This document shows positions 1-7,491 of a stretch of 64,000 bases of DNA, one piece after another; within the stretch, counting starts at the first letter, position 1; each line of letters opens with the position of its first letter. The stretch spans positions 1,143,001 through 1,207,000 of the forward strand of contig NZ_BSDR01000001.1 of assembly GCF_027925305.1 (NCBI RefSeq), given 5' to 3'. Below the pieces are notes generated by a model. It saw only the letters and a list, made by a program, of their open reading frames with translations, was not told the DNA's origin and did not search any database. A program made the translations under genes and the position numbers. Source of the DNA: Desulforhabdus amnigena (lineage in GTDB: Bacteria; Desulfobacterota; Syntrophobacteria; Syntrophobacterales; Syntrophobacteraceae).

Positions 1-1028
1 GTGAGAGACCGATCCAAAACGATATGCCCATCCAGAATAGAGCGCACACTATCCGCTATGGGGTCTTCCATATCCCCGCCTTCCACCAGAACGGAGTAAA
101 TGCCGGTAATAGAAGCCCTCTCAAAATTGCCCGCCCGCTCCAGAAGTCGAGGCAAGTGACTGAAAACACTCGGTGTATAGCCTTTTGTCGTGGGCGGTTC
201 CCCGGCAGCCAGGTACACTTCCCGCGCCGCCATGGCAAACCGGGTAACGGAATCCATCATGAGAAGGACATCCCGCCCTTGATCACGGAAAAACTCGGCA
301 ATGGCACAGGCAACATATGCCCCTCGCATACGAACGGTCGCCGGTTGATCGGAAGTAGCCACCACAACGACGGAATGTTCCAATCCATCCGCTCCGAGTT
401 CACTCTCGAGAAATTCATTCACCTCTCTGCCACGCTCTCCAATGAGGGCGATCACATTGACATCAGCGGAAGTATAACGGGCAATCATCCCCAGAAGAGT
501 GCTCTTGCCCACGCCCGATCCTGCAAAGATGCCCATTCTCTGCCCTTTGCCGATGGGCAGGAGACTATTGATACTGCGTATGCCAACATCCAACTGCTCC
601 TTGATGACAGGACGTTCCATGCAATTGGAGATGTCCCCCGAAAGGGGATAGGAAATTCCTTGCAGCAAGGGCCCCTTGCCGTCTATGGGTTCGCCCATGC
701 CATCTATCACACGGCCCAGAATGGAGGGATGCAAAGAAATGGCGCTCGCCTGGTGATGGGGCTGCACGGTATCCCCCGGCGCAATCCCGCTGAGAGGAGT
801 CAAAGGGCTTAACTTGAGCCGCTTCTGATTGAAGCCGATGACCTCGGCATAGATCGGTTTAAAACCTCCTGCCGGCAAAATCTTGCAGACGTCTCCCAAT
901 GCCGCCCTCAGGCCTGCCACTTCGACAATGTTGCCCACCAGGTAGACCACACGCCCGAACTTGCGCCACCTCGGAAAATCCTTGAAACGGGGAATCACCT
1001 GCCGCAATTTGAGATAGTCGTCATGCAT
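1..1028 (-). CDS. fliI: Flagellar export ATPase FliI, 3' end missing
   Basis: Reading the minus strand from an ATG at 1028 gives 342 residues that continue off the left edge without a stop. The product is the cytoplasmic ATPase of the flagellar type III export apparatus, which helps deliver rod, hook and filament subunits. Visible motifs are the Walker A loop GSGVGKST, the stretch IALIGERGREVNEFLE typical of the F1-beta/FliI family, and the Walker B-like DVLLMMDSVTRFA followed by AREVYLAAGEPPTTKGYTPSVF. The N-terminal beta-barrel domain spans about residues 15-90. The ATG at 1024 overlaps the fliH stop as ATGA but hits a stop after nine codons, so 1028 is the start, with an 8-base overlap with fliH. 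About 100 C-terminal residues lie outside the window. Confidence 0.96.
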   Translation of the reverse strand, partial: MHDDYLKLRQVIPRFKDFPRWRKFGRVVYLVGNIVEVAGLRAALGDVCKILPAGGFKPIYAEVIGFNQKRLKLSPLTPLSGIAPGDTVQPHHQASAISLHPSILGRVIDGMGEPIDGKGPLLQGISYPLSGDISNCMERPVIKEQLDVGIRSINSLLPIGKGQRMGIFAGSGVGKSTLLGMIARYTSADVNVIALIGERGREVNEFLESELGADGLEHSVVVVATSDQPATVRMRGAYVACAIAEFFRDQGRDVLLMMDSVTRFAMAAREVYLAAGEPPTTKGYTPSVFSHLPRLLERAGNFERASITGIYSVLVEGGDMEDPIADSVRSILDGHIVLDRSL

Positions 1029-1788
1029 TTTCGAGATCTTCGGCTTCCATACCGGCCAATTCACCTCTTAAAGCTTCCTCCAGCAGGGCGAACTGGGTCT
1101 CTATACCGGCATCCAGCACCTGGATTTCGCTCTCCAACCGACACCCCCCCGGCGTCATTCCGGCATCGGCCTTTACCAAAAACGACCTGGAAACCTGTTC
1201 CATCCACTTTTCAAAGGGTGTATTTTTCTTGAGCATATCCAAATCCCTGGGATTCAAATAGAGTATAAGGCTTTGATTTTCTTCCGCTTCATTAAGCAAT
1301 GCCGTCATGAGCTGTGTCAAATTTTCAGGATTCATCGTCAGTTCTCTTTGAACGATACGCCGCACCATTGTGAGACAGGCATCGATAAACCACTGACGAT
1401 AGTCCTTGAATACCCCGGCAGGCAAGGATCCCAACTGTTTCAAGATATTTTCAAGTTGTTCCTGTATGATGGATGCGCTTTTCCGTCCATACTCAAAACC
1501 ATCCTTCTGCCCCTGCACGTACCCTTTTTCATAGGCGGTCTTTTCCAATTCCTGCGCGTGCCGCTCCGCTTCCAGCATTCGATTTCTAATGGCTTCCTCG
1601 AGGTCGTGCAACGCTTGGGAGGGCAAGTCATCGACATTCTCCGATTCACCTTCCAACCGGTCTTTTTCATCCTTCGCCACAAAAGAATTTCTTCCATCGA
1701 CATCCATCTCGATTTCAGAAAAATCAAAACGCTGCAATGGAGCATTCTCGGAAGCTTTAATGATTTTAGACAAGCGAATCTCCACCAT
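1021..1788 (-). CDS. fliH: Flagellar assembly protein FliH
   Basis: FliH regulates and anchors the FliI ATPase at the flagellar export gate. The 255-residue product begins MVEIRLSKIIKASE. It has an acidic, charged N-terminal third, a helical segment (about residues 65-110) rich in Glu/Gln/Lys with FliH-like glycine spacing (YEKGYVQGQKDGFEYGRK), and a C-terminal domain with the family-like pattern LYLNPRDLDMLKK. The frame also opens at a TTG at 1800, but the ATG at 1788 directly follows a GGGGCGGG stretch and is preferred. It overlaps fliG by 23 bases and fliI by 8, indicating tight coupling in the flgB operon. Primary sequence in this family is poorly conserved, so position between fliG and fliI carries much of the assignment. 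Confidence 0.88.
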   Translation of the reverse strand: MVEIRLSKIIKASENAPLQRFDFSEIEMDVDGRNSFVAKDEKDRLEGESENVDDLPSQALHDLEEAIRNRMLEAERHAQELEKTAYEKGYVQGQKDGFEYGRKSASIIQEQLENILKQLGSLPAGVFKDYRQWFIDACLTMVRRIVQRELTMNPENLTQLMTALLNEAEENQSLILYLNPRDLDMLKKNTPFEKWMEQVSRSFLVKADAGMTPGGCRLESEIQVLDAGIETQFALLEEALRGELAGMEAEDLENA

Positions 1789-2767
1789 CCCGCCCCGCAA
1801 GAATGATGAGCCCTTCTTTTTCCATGCGCCTGGCGACGTTCAGAATATTCTGCTGAGCCGCCTCCACATCGCTCAAACGCGCAGGGCCCATGATCGCGAG
1901 ATCTTCTTGGAGCATCTCTCCAGCTCGTTTGGAAAGATTCTTGAAAATCTTGCTTTTCAACTCCTCGGAAGCGGTCTTGAGCGCCAGGGTGAGCTCCTCG
2001 TTGGGAACCTCCTTGAGCAGTTCTCGAATCCCCTGATCATTCACAGCAGCCAGATCATCAAAAACAAACATGAGCTTTCGGACTTTTTCGGCGAGCTCCT
2101 CGTTGCGCTCCTCCATGGCTTGAAGGATATTCTCACCGGTCCGTTTGTCACAGTAGTTAAGAATTTCCGCCACAGTTGAAACACCCCCCAAAATGCGCTG
2201 ACTGTCCTGGCCCACTGAAAGCAGTTCCTTTTCGAGGACTTCATCCACATCCCTGATGAGGTCGGGCGGCACCATCTCCAACTGTGCGATACGATTGATC
2301 ACTTCAAATTGAAGGTTTTCGGGCAGGAAGTGAATGACCTGACCGGCCTTTTCATGCCCCAGGTGCGCCAGAATGACGGTGATCGTCTGGGGATGTTCGT
2401 TGCGAATGAAATTTGCCAAAACCTTGGCGTCTATTTCCTTCACATACTTGAAAGGTACCTTTTCCTTTTCCTTTTCAATCCGGCCCATCATGTCGGCGGC
2501 TTCATCCTTGCCGAGCACACTGGGGAGAAGGTTTCTAAGGAAATGACCGCCCGGAATGGAGACTTGATCCTCTTCTTCGAATTTCAAAGAAAACTCCTGC
2601 AGCAGTTCATCGGAGACCTCCTTTTTGACCCCCTTGATTTCTGCCATATGAATGCCGATACGTTTGATTTCCTCCTTGGTGAGATTCCTGAGGATCAAGG
2701 AAGAAGTCTCTTCACCCAGAGATAGAAGGACGATGGCGGCCTTCCGGGCTCCGTTCAGTTTATCCAT
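1766..2767 (-). CDS. fliG: Flagellar motor switch protein FliG
   Basis: FliG forms the rotor C-ring layer that contacts the stator and converts ion flow into torque; it sits on the cytoplasmic face of the MS ring. The 333-residue length is normal. The N-terminal domain opens LNGARKAAIVLLSLGEETSSLILRNLTKEEI, the middle domain has the EHPQTITVILAHL signature (EHPQ motif), and the C-terminal torque domain contains FVFDDLAAVNDQGIRELLKEVPNEELTLALKTASEELKSKIFKNLSKRAGEML, with the conserved charged residues. Its ATG lies 5 bases after the fliF stop, with GGAGGAGG in the end of fliF as ribosome binding site. Strong call. Confidence 0.97.
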   Translation of the reverse strand: MDKLNGARKAAIVLLSLGEETSSLILRNLTKEEIKRIGIHMAEIKGVKKEVSDELLQEFSLKFEEEDQVSIPGGHFLRNLLPSVLGKDEAADMMGRIEKEKEKVPFKYVKEIDAKVLANFIRNEHPQTITVILAHLGHEKAGQVIHFLPENLQFEVINRIAQLEMVPPDLIRDVDEVLEKELLSVGQDSQRILGGVSTVAEILNYCDKRTGENILQAMEERNEELAEKVRKLMFVFDDLAAVNDQGIRELLKEVPNEELTLALKTASEELKSKIFKNLSKRAGEMLQEDLAIMGPARLSDVEAAQQNILNVARRMEKEGLIILAGRDGGDSLV

Positions 2768-2772
2768 GGCAT

Positions 2773-4389
2773 TTAGACCTCCTCCTGCAACCAGGACCTG
2801 AGAATTTGCGCCGCCCTCTCGGGATCATTCTGAACCAGAGCCTGTGCTTGCTGCCGAAGTGTCAAGGGTTTCATCTCGGGAGGTTCAAGCATTTCAGCAG
2901 CGCCGGCATCCTGTCCGACCGGCAAGGCAGGAACAGAATCCGGCAAGCTCTCGGGTTCCTTTCCCAACTGTTGGAATTTTCGCATGAAGGGTCTGACAAC
3001 GAAGAAGAAAATCAGGATCATAAGGAGCAGGTTCAACAGGATTCTTTGATTCTCTTTCACCATCTTGATCCACCTATTTTCAGGCATTCCCAAATCCTGC
3101 CCCGTATAGTCCACAGCAAAGGGAACATTGGAAACGGTTATCTGATCGCCGCGAGCTTCATCGTACCCCGCAGCCTTTTTGACCAGATCCTCCAGTGTCT
3201 TCATCTCTTCGGGCGAACGCCCCACAAAAACAGGACCGACCTTGCCCTCGCCATTTTCTTTCATTTCGTAAGGACCGTCCACCATCACCGCCACAGAGAT
3301 GCGTTTGATGCTTCCCGGCGTGTACGTGATCTGACGAGTGACCCGGTTGATTTCATAATTGACCGTCTCCCGCTGTCGGTTGAACCCTTTTAGTGCCGGA
3401 TTCCGACCGTCCTCCTGGGGTGAATTCTGCAACAGTTTGCTTTCAACATTGACGGGAACATCCGGATTGCCGCCGGGACCCAACTCCTTTCCCTGAGAAT
3501 TTTCCGTACTCCTCTGCTGGCTGCGCACCACGGCACTGTCCGGATCATAGGTATCTTCCGCCACCTGAGTTCGGTTGAAATCCAAGTTAAGAGAAACGCG
3601 AGTGATGACTCTATTGGCTCCCAGGAGCTGCTCCAACATGGTCTGGACCTTGCGCCGCAGATCCTCCTCAAGATTCTTCTTGTACTCGATCTGCTGATCG
3701 CTCATGCCAAAGGAGCTTTCCGACGGGCTTTTCTTGAATATAATCTGACCGTCGGTGCTCAGGATGGTGATTCTGTCTTCCTGCAGTCCCTGCACTGCAC
3801 CCGCCACAAGATTGACAATCCCCTGAACTTGCTGGGGTCCGAGGCGAGTTCCCGATTTCAGTTTCAAGACAACGGAGGCACTTGGAGGCTGCTCATCTTC
3901 CTTGAAAAGGCTTTCCTGCGGGAGGACCAAATGAACACGGCTCTCGGCCACCGCATCGATCTGATTGATGGTTCGAGCCAACTCCCCCTGCAGGGCACGC
4001 TGGTAATTGACCTTTTGGACGAATTCCGTGCTTCCCAGTTTTTGCTGATCAAAGATCTCAAAACCCATCCCGGCCCCTTTGGGAAGACCCTCTGTGGCCA
4101 GGGAGAGTCGTGTTTCATACACCAGGTCCTTGGGAATGGACACACGGTTGTTTCCTTCGAGCTGATAAGGTATTTTTTGCGCCTTGAGTTTTTCTACAAC
4201 CTGACCGGTATCTTCTTGGGAAAGTCCGGCATAGAGGGTGGCATATTCTGTTTTATTGCTGTTAACGATCAAGAAGGCCAAGCTCCCGAGGAATACTAAA
4301 AGAGCCCCCGTATAGAGGATCTTTTGGGGAGTTGGAAGTCCCAGAAAGGCAGCCTTGCCCTTTTCAAAAAATCTGAGCAGGGAGTTCAT
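2773..4389 (-). CDS. fliF: Flagellar MS-ring protein FliF
   Basis: FliF builds the inner-membrane MS ring on which the C-ring and export gate assemble. The 538-residue protein has transmembrane segments near residues 22-42 (ILYTGALLVFLGSLAFLIV) and 446-466 (ILLNLLLMILIFFFVV), bracketing a large periplasmic region. Signatures include YATLYAGLSQEDTGQVVEKLKAQKIPY and the conserved block EGELARTI-type GELARTINQIDAVAESRVHLVLPQESLF. The cytoplasmic tail after residue 467 ends with NDPERAAQILRSWL, the expected FliG-binding helix. It is the fourth gene of the flgB operon. Length and domain order match the family. Confidence 0.97.
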   Translation of the reverse strand: MNSLLRFFEKGKAAFLGLPTPQKILYTGALLVFLGSLAFLIVNSNKTEYATLYAGLSQEDTGQVVEKLKAQKIPYQLEGNNRVSIPKDLVYETRLSLATEGLPKGAGMGFEIFDQQKLGSTEFVQKVNYQRALQGELARTINQIDAVAESRVHLVLPQESLFKEDEQPPSASVVLKLKSGTRLGPQQVQGIVNLVAGAVQGLQEDRITILSTDGQIIFKKSPSESSFGMSDQQIEYKKNLEEDLRRKVQTMLEQLLGANRVITRVSLNLDFNRTQVAEDTYDPDSAVVRSQQRSTENSQGKELGPGGNPDVPVNVESKLLQNSPQEDGRNPALKGFNRQRETVNYEINRVTRQITYTPGSIKRISVAVMVDGPYEMKENGEGKVGPVFVGRSPEEMKTLEDLVKKAAGYDEARGDQITVSNVPFAVDYTGQDLGMPENRWIKMVKENQRILLNLLLMILIFFFVVRPFMRKFQQLGKEPESLPDSVPALPVGQDAGAAEMLEPPEMKPLTLRQQAQALVQNDPERAAQILRSWLQEEV

Positions 4390-4421
4390 AAAATGCTACA
4401 ACCTTTCATCACGTGGCTCCA

Positions 4422-4727
4422 TCAGAACTGCATTCGCATGATCTCCTGGTAAGCGGACAAAGCCTTGTCGCGCACCTTCAACATCATGCGCATGCCAAGA
4501 TCCGCTTCTTCCAACTGAATCATTGTCTCATGAATGTTCGTTGCACCGTTTACCGCTCCCTCGCTCATAGCGTCATCCGCTACATGCTGCAACCGATCAA
4601 CTTCCATGATCTTGGTCTTGAGCATATCGGCAAACCCTCCGGAGGGGCCTTGAGGGCTTTCCTGAATCGGAGCTACAATTCCGCCCTTGATTTCAGGCGA
4701 AAACGATGTAATGGGCGCCGTAGCCAT
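4422..4727 (-). CDS. fliE: Flagellar hook-basal body protein FliE
   Basis: FliE links the MS ring to the proximal rod in the periplasm and is exported by the flagellar secretion system. The 101-residue length is typical. The C-terminal half carries the family pattern: helical VNGATNIHETMIQLEEADLGMRMMLKVRDKALSAYQEIMRMQF, close to the usual ending VRNKLVEAYQEIMRMQV/F. The N-terminus is variable, Pro/Gly rich and consistent with an export signal. It is preceded by AGAAAGGG as a likely ribosome binding site and sits between flgC and fliF, the standard order. Confidence 0.95.
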   Translation of the reverse strand: MATAPITSFSPEIKGGIVAPIQESPQGPSGGFADMLKTKIMEVDRLQHVADDAMSEGAVNGATNIHETMIQLEEADLGMRMMLKVRDKALSAYQEIMRMQF

Positions 4728-4745
4728 CGTATCCCTTTCTTCTGT

Positions 4746-5183
4746 TTATTTGCCGATTTCCAATGCCTTGAGAGAGAGTTGTTTGGCTGTGGCCAGGGCA
4801 CTCAAATTCGCCTCATAGGACCGCGTGGCATCCACCAGATTTGCCATCTCCTCGATGGGGCTGATGTTGGGCATCAGCACGATCCCGTCTTCATTGGCGT
4901 CGGGATGTGAGGGATCGTAAATTTCCTTAAAATCACGCCCGTCGGGAACGACGTCGACCACTCGAACCTTTTGAATGTCTTCCTGCATGAACAAATCGAG
5001 AGATTCATCGAAAGTGTCTGCAGAAGGCACACTCTCGTAGAGTACCACGCGACGCTCATAGGGTTTTCCATTCGCGGTGCGAGTGGTATTGGAATTGGCA
5101 AGATTGGACGAGAGGACATTCATATAGAGACGATTGGCGCTAAGTGCCGAAGCGCTGATCCTCATGGAATGATCAAAGTCCAT
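4746..5183 (-). CDS. flgC: Flagellar proximal rod protein FlgC
   Basis: FlgC is a structural subunit of the proximal rod in the periplasm. The 145-residue protein starts MDFDHSMRISASALSANRLYMNVLSSNLANSNTTRT, matching the rod/hook N-terminal motif (ALSAxRxxMNVxSSNLANxxT). The C-terminus ends VDATRSYEANLSALATAKQLSLKALEIGK, again the family pattern. Its ATG overlaps the flgB stop by one base (TAATG), with GGAGG six bases upstream inside flgB, so translation is coupled. Confidence 0.96.
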   Translation of the reverse strand: MDFDHSMRISASALSANRLYMNVLSSNLANSNTTRTANGKPYERRVVLYESVPSADTFDESLDLFMQEDIQKVRVVDVVPDGRDFKEIYDPSHPDANEDGIVLMPNISPIEEMANLVDATRSYEANLSALATAKQLSLKALEIGK

Positions 5184-5572
5184 TACATACCTCCGTCGCT
5201 TATGGCCTGTTTCATCATAGCAAACTTTTTGTTGAGCATCGTCACCATATATTGATATTCCACATTGTTCCTCGAAAGGTTCACCATCTCCCTGTCCAAA
5301 TCCACTGCGCCTGTAGCAACGATTTCAGGCGATTTCATGGACATCCTGGAATCGGTCGGATCCACATGATCACTATCACTTTTCACCAGAGGCAAAGCAT
5401 GGTCCTCCATGGCATTCCGAAGAGTATTCTCAAACGACAATTCCTTTGCAACATAGCCGGGAGTATTGAGATTGGCCAAGTTGCTCGATATCACTTTATG
5501 ATTCAGAGAATTCAGGTTGAGACGGTCTTGCATCAACTCAACGGTTCGATCAAACATAACGGAATTTCCCAT
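5183..5572 (-). CDS. flgB: Flagellar proximal rod protein FlgB
   Basis: FlgB is the first rod subunit of the flagellar basal body. The 129-residue protein has the N-terminal rod motif NSLNHKVISSNLANLNTPGYVAKELSFE and a C-terminal NLSRNNVEYQYMVTMLNKKFAMMKQAI. It is the first gene of the minus-strand flagellar operon. The start codon follows a strong GGGGGAGG site, and a well-formed -24/-12 promoter lies 37-52 bases upstream, which suggests sigma-54 control of the whole basal-body operon. Confidence 0.96.
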   Translation of the reverse strand: MGNSVMFDRTVELMQDRLNLNSLNHKVISSNLANLNTPGYVAKELSFENTLRNAMEDHALPLVKSDSDHVDPTDSRMSMKSPEIVATGAVDLDREMVNLSRNNVEYQYMVTMLNKKFAMMKQAISDGGM

Positions 5573-5608
5573 ACGCTACCTCCCCCTTAAAAGTTTGCTA
5601 AAAATTTT

Positions 5609-5624
5609 AGCAATATCCATACCA
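5609..5624 (-). promoter_or_regulatory. Sigma-54 (-24/-12) promoter of the flgB operon
   Basis: On the minus strand the bases read TGGTATGGATATTGCT. The GG at -24 and GC at -12 are separated by exactly 10 bases, as required for RpoN, and the TTGCT half is a perfect -12 box. Transcription would start about 12 bases further down, leaving a short leader containing the flgB ribosome binding site. Two sigma-54 activator genes lie just upstream, supporting the call. Confidence 0.85.
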
Positions 5625-6080
5625 TTACAGGACACAAGGAGAGAGGCTTTTCAACAAAAATAAATGTATTCTTAATAAGATGGATCACCTCAAGGGGGAG
5701 TCTTGGGTTCCAAGGCGGGGCCGCCGATGAGTTCTCTGGAGGGGAAAGTAACCGGCCGGCATAAGTGAAGGCTCATGAGATGCAAAATGGAGCCTCCCGC
5801 AGCTGACGAAACCATGCATTTCGTCCTTGGAGGATGGCTATGGATTGACAAGGTGGCACCGGGAGGAATGAGAAATCTTCGGTTTCTTCCTTTCATGATG
5901 GGTGTTTCTGATCGTGGAGCATAAAACCGGCAAATTTTTCCGTATACCAAAGGATGGCGACAGAAGTCGGTTGGAACCCTCCTGATCTTCTCTCCTCCCC
6001 AATGCGTTTCGGGTGAGAATTTGCACGCAGATTTTGCATCGTAAACCAAGCTTCGCATAGTCATTTTTTTGACTATCGCT
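5625..6080. other. Intergenic region between flgB promoter and activator gene
   Basis: This roughly 450-base stretch shows no convincing gene. A 124-codon minus-strand frame at 5690-6064 has no recognisable motif, an odd Pro/Cys/His-rich composition and no good ribosome binding site. Enhancer sites for the adjacent NtrC-type activators would be expected here, but I could not define one. A short inverted repeat (atagtca...tgactat) at 6057-6076 follows the stop of the activator gene and might act as its transcript end, though it lacks a T-tract. Confidence 0.4.
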
Positions 6081-7427
6081 TCAGATGCTTTCCAGCCCTT
6101 CGCCCATCATTTGGTTTTGCCGGTACTCATTGAGCTTATTTCGAAGGGTTCGTACGCTTATTCCCAGTATTTCCGCAGCCCGCGTGCGATTGTCGTTGAC
6201 GGCATCGAGGGTCTTGTGAATGAGACGCTTTTCCATTTCGCCTATGGTCATCAATTCCATATCCATATGGGAAGAGGTTTGCACCTGAGTTTCATGGTCA
6301 AAGATGACGCTTTCAGCATTCAGGACCTTTCCGTGAGTCAACAACACCCCTCTTTGAATCACATTTTCCAATTCACGGACATTCCCCGGCCAGGAATGTC
6401 CACGAAGCTTTTCAAGCGCATCGGACGCGATTCCTTCCACCGGAACATTGTACATGCCGCTATATTTCTGAACGAAGTGTTTGCTGAGCAGTTCCACGTC
6501 CTCAAGCCGACTTCGCAGGGGGGGAATTTTCAAGGGTATCACGTTTAACCTGTAATAGAGATCTCTTCGAAATTGCCCCCCGGCAAGAGCTCCTTCCATG
6601 GCGGCATTGGTGGTGGCGATCACTCGAACATCTATGGGAATCGGGTATTTTCCCCCAAGCCTGTCGACCTCATTTTCCTGAAGCACTCTCAACAACTTGG
6701 CTTGAAGCTGAACAGAAATCTCGGTTACCTCATCCAGCAACAGGGTCCCCTGATTAGCCAGTTCGAATTTGCCTTCCTTGGATTTGATGGCACCTGTGAA
6801 AGCACCCTTTTCATAGCCAAACAATTCACTTTCCAAAAGGTTTTCCGGGAGTGCTGCACAGTTCACTGCCACGAACGGTTTGTTTTTTCGGTCACTGTGC
6901 CAGTGAATATACCTGGCAAAAAGTTCCTTTCCGGTTCCGCTCTCCCCTTGGATGAAAACGGTAGCCTTGCTCAAGGCCACCTTTTTAGCAATGGTCTTAA
7001 GATGGATCATATTGGGATTCTGCGTCAGGAGTAAAGAATGTTTAATCGGTGGTTTTGAAATGGAATGAATAGTCTTGGATTCCAATAATTCCAATGTCTT
7101 GACCAGTTTTTGCCTGGGAATCGGCTTGACCCAAAAGTCGTGGGCACCGCTTTTCATTAATTGAACCGCGTCTTCCAGTCGTCCCTTATGCGTCATAGCA
7201 ATTACGGGAATGGCATACTGTCGGCCCCGAACCGCTTCAATGATCTTCAACCCACTGACCGCAGAACCGTTAAGGTTGATCAGAACAAGATCGGGAGATT
7301 CTTTTCCGATGTAGTGCAAAGCTGGACCGACTGCATCCAAAACTACCGGTACATGCCCCTGTTCCCTGACACAATCAGCAAGCATCCGAGTTTCTATGGG
7401 ATCATTTTCAACGATCAATACCACCAT
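6081..7427 (-). CDS. Sigma-54-dependent activator, FlrC/FleR-like, with degenerate receiver
   Basis: The 448-residue protein has a receiver-like domain (about 1-120), a central AAA+ sigma-54 interaction domain (about 130-370) with Walker A GESGTGKE, the sigma-54-contacting GAFTGA loop and Walker B GTLLLDEV, and a C-terminal Fis-type helix-turn-helix (RAAEILGISVRTLRNKLNEYRQ). In the receiver the usual phospho-acceptor Asp is replaced by Asn51 (LVLIN-LNG), while the Thr (IAMT) and Lys (FWVKPI) positions are kept, so classical phosphorylation there is unlikely. It lies directly upstream of the flgB sigma-54 promoter and is transcribed towards it, which makes it the best candidate for the flagellar activator. 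It probably shares a transcript with the TPR gene 64 bases upstream. Confidence 0.88.
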   Translation of the reverse strand: MVVLIVENDPIETRMLADCVREQGHVPVVLDAVGPALHYIGKESPDLVLINLNGSAVSGLKIIEAVRGRQYAIPVIAMTHKGRLEDAVQLMKSGAHDFWVKPIPRQKLVKTLELLESKTIHSISKPPIKHSLLLTQNPNMIHLKTIAKKVALSKATVFIQGESGTGKELFARYIHWHSDRKNKPFVAVNCAALPENLLESELFGYEKGAFTGAIKSKEGKFELANQGTLLLDEVTEISVQLQAKLLRVLQENEVDRLGGKYPIPIDVRVIATTNAAMEGALAGGQFRRDLYYRLNVIPLKIPPLRSRLEDVELLSKHFVQKYSGMYNVPVEGIASDALEKLRGHSWPGNVRELENVIQRGVLLTHGKVLNAESVIFDHETQVQTSSHMDMELMTIGEMEKRLIHKTLDAVNDNRTRAAEILGISVRTLRNKLNEYRQNQMMGEGLESI

Positions 7428-7491
7428 GTGACCACCCCGTTTGAACTCTTTTTATATTTTCCACAAGCTTACGCCGACTGTTCGCCGAATA

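Noticed and set aside
24-812. Long plus-strand open frame opposite fliI
   Set aside because: The minus strand encodes clear FliI motifs across the same bases, so this is an antisense shadow.
5690-6064. 124-codon minus-strand open frame between flgB and the activator gene
   Set aside because: No motif, no ribosome binding site, unusual composition; it lies in the expected promoter/enhancer region.
6057-6076. Short inverted repeat as a rho-independent terminator
   Set aside because: The stem is only 7 bp and AT-rich, and no T-tract follows on the minus strand; kept only as a remark.
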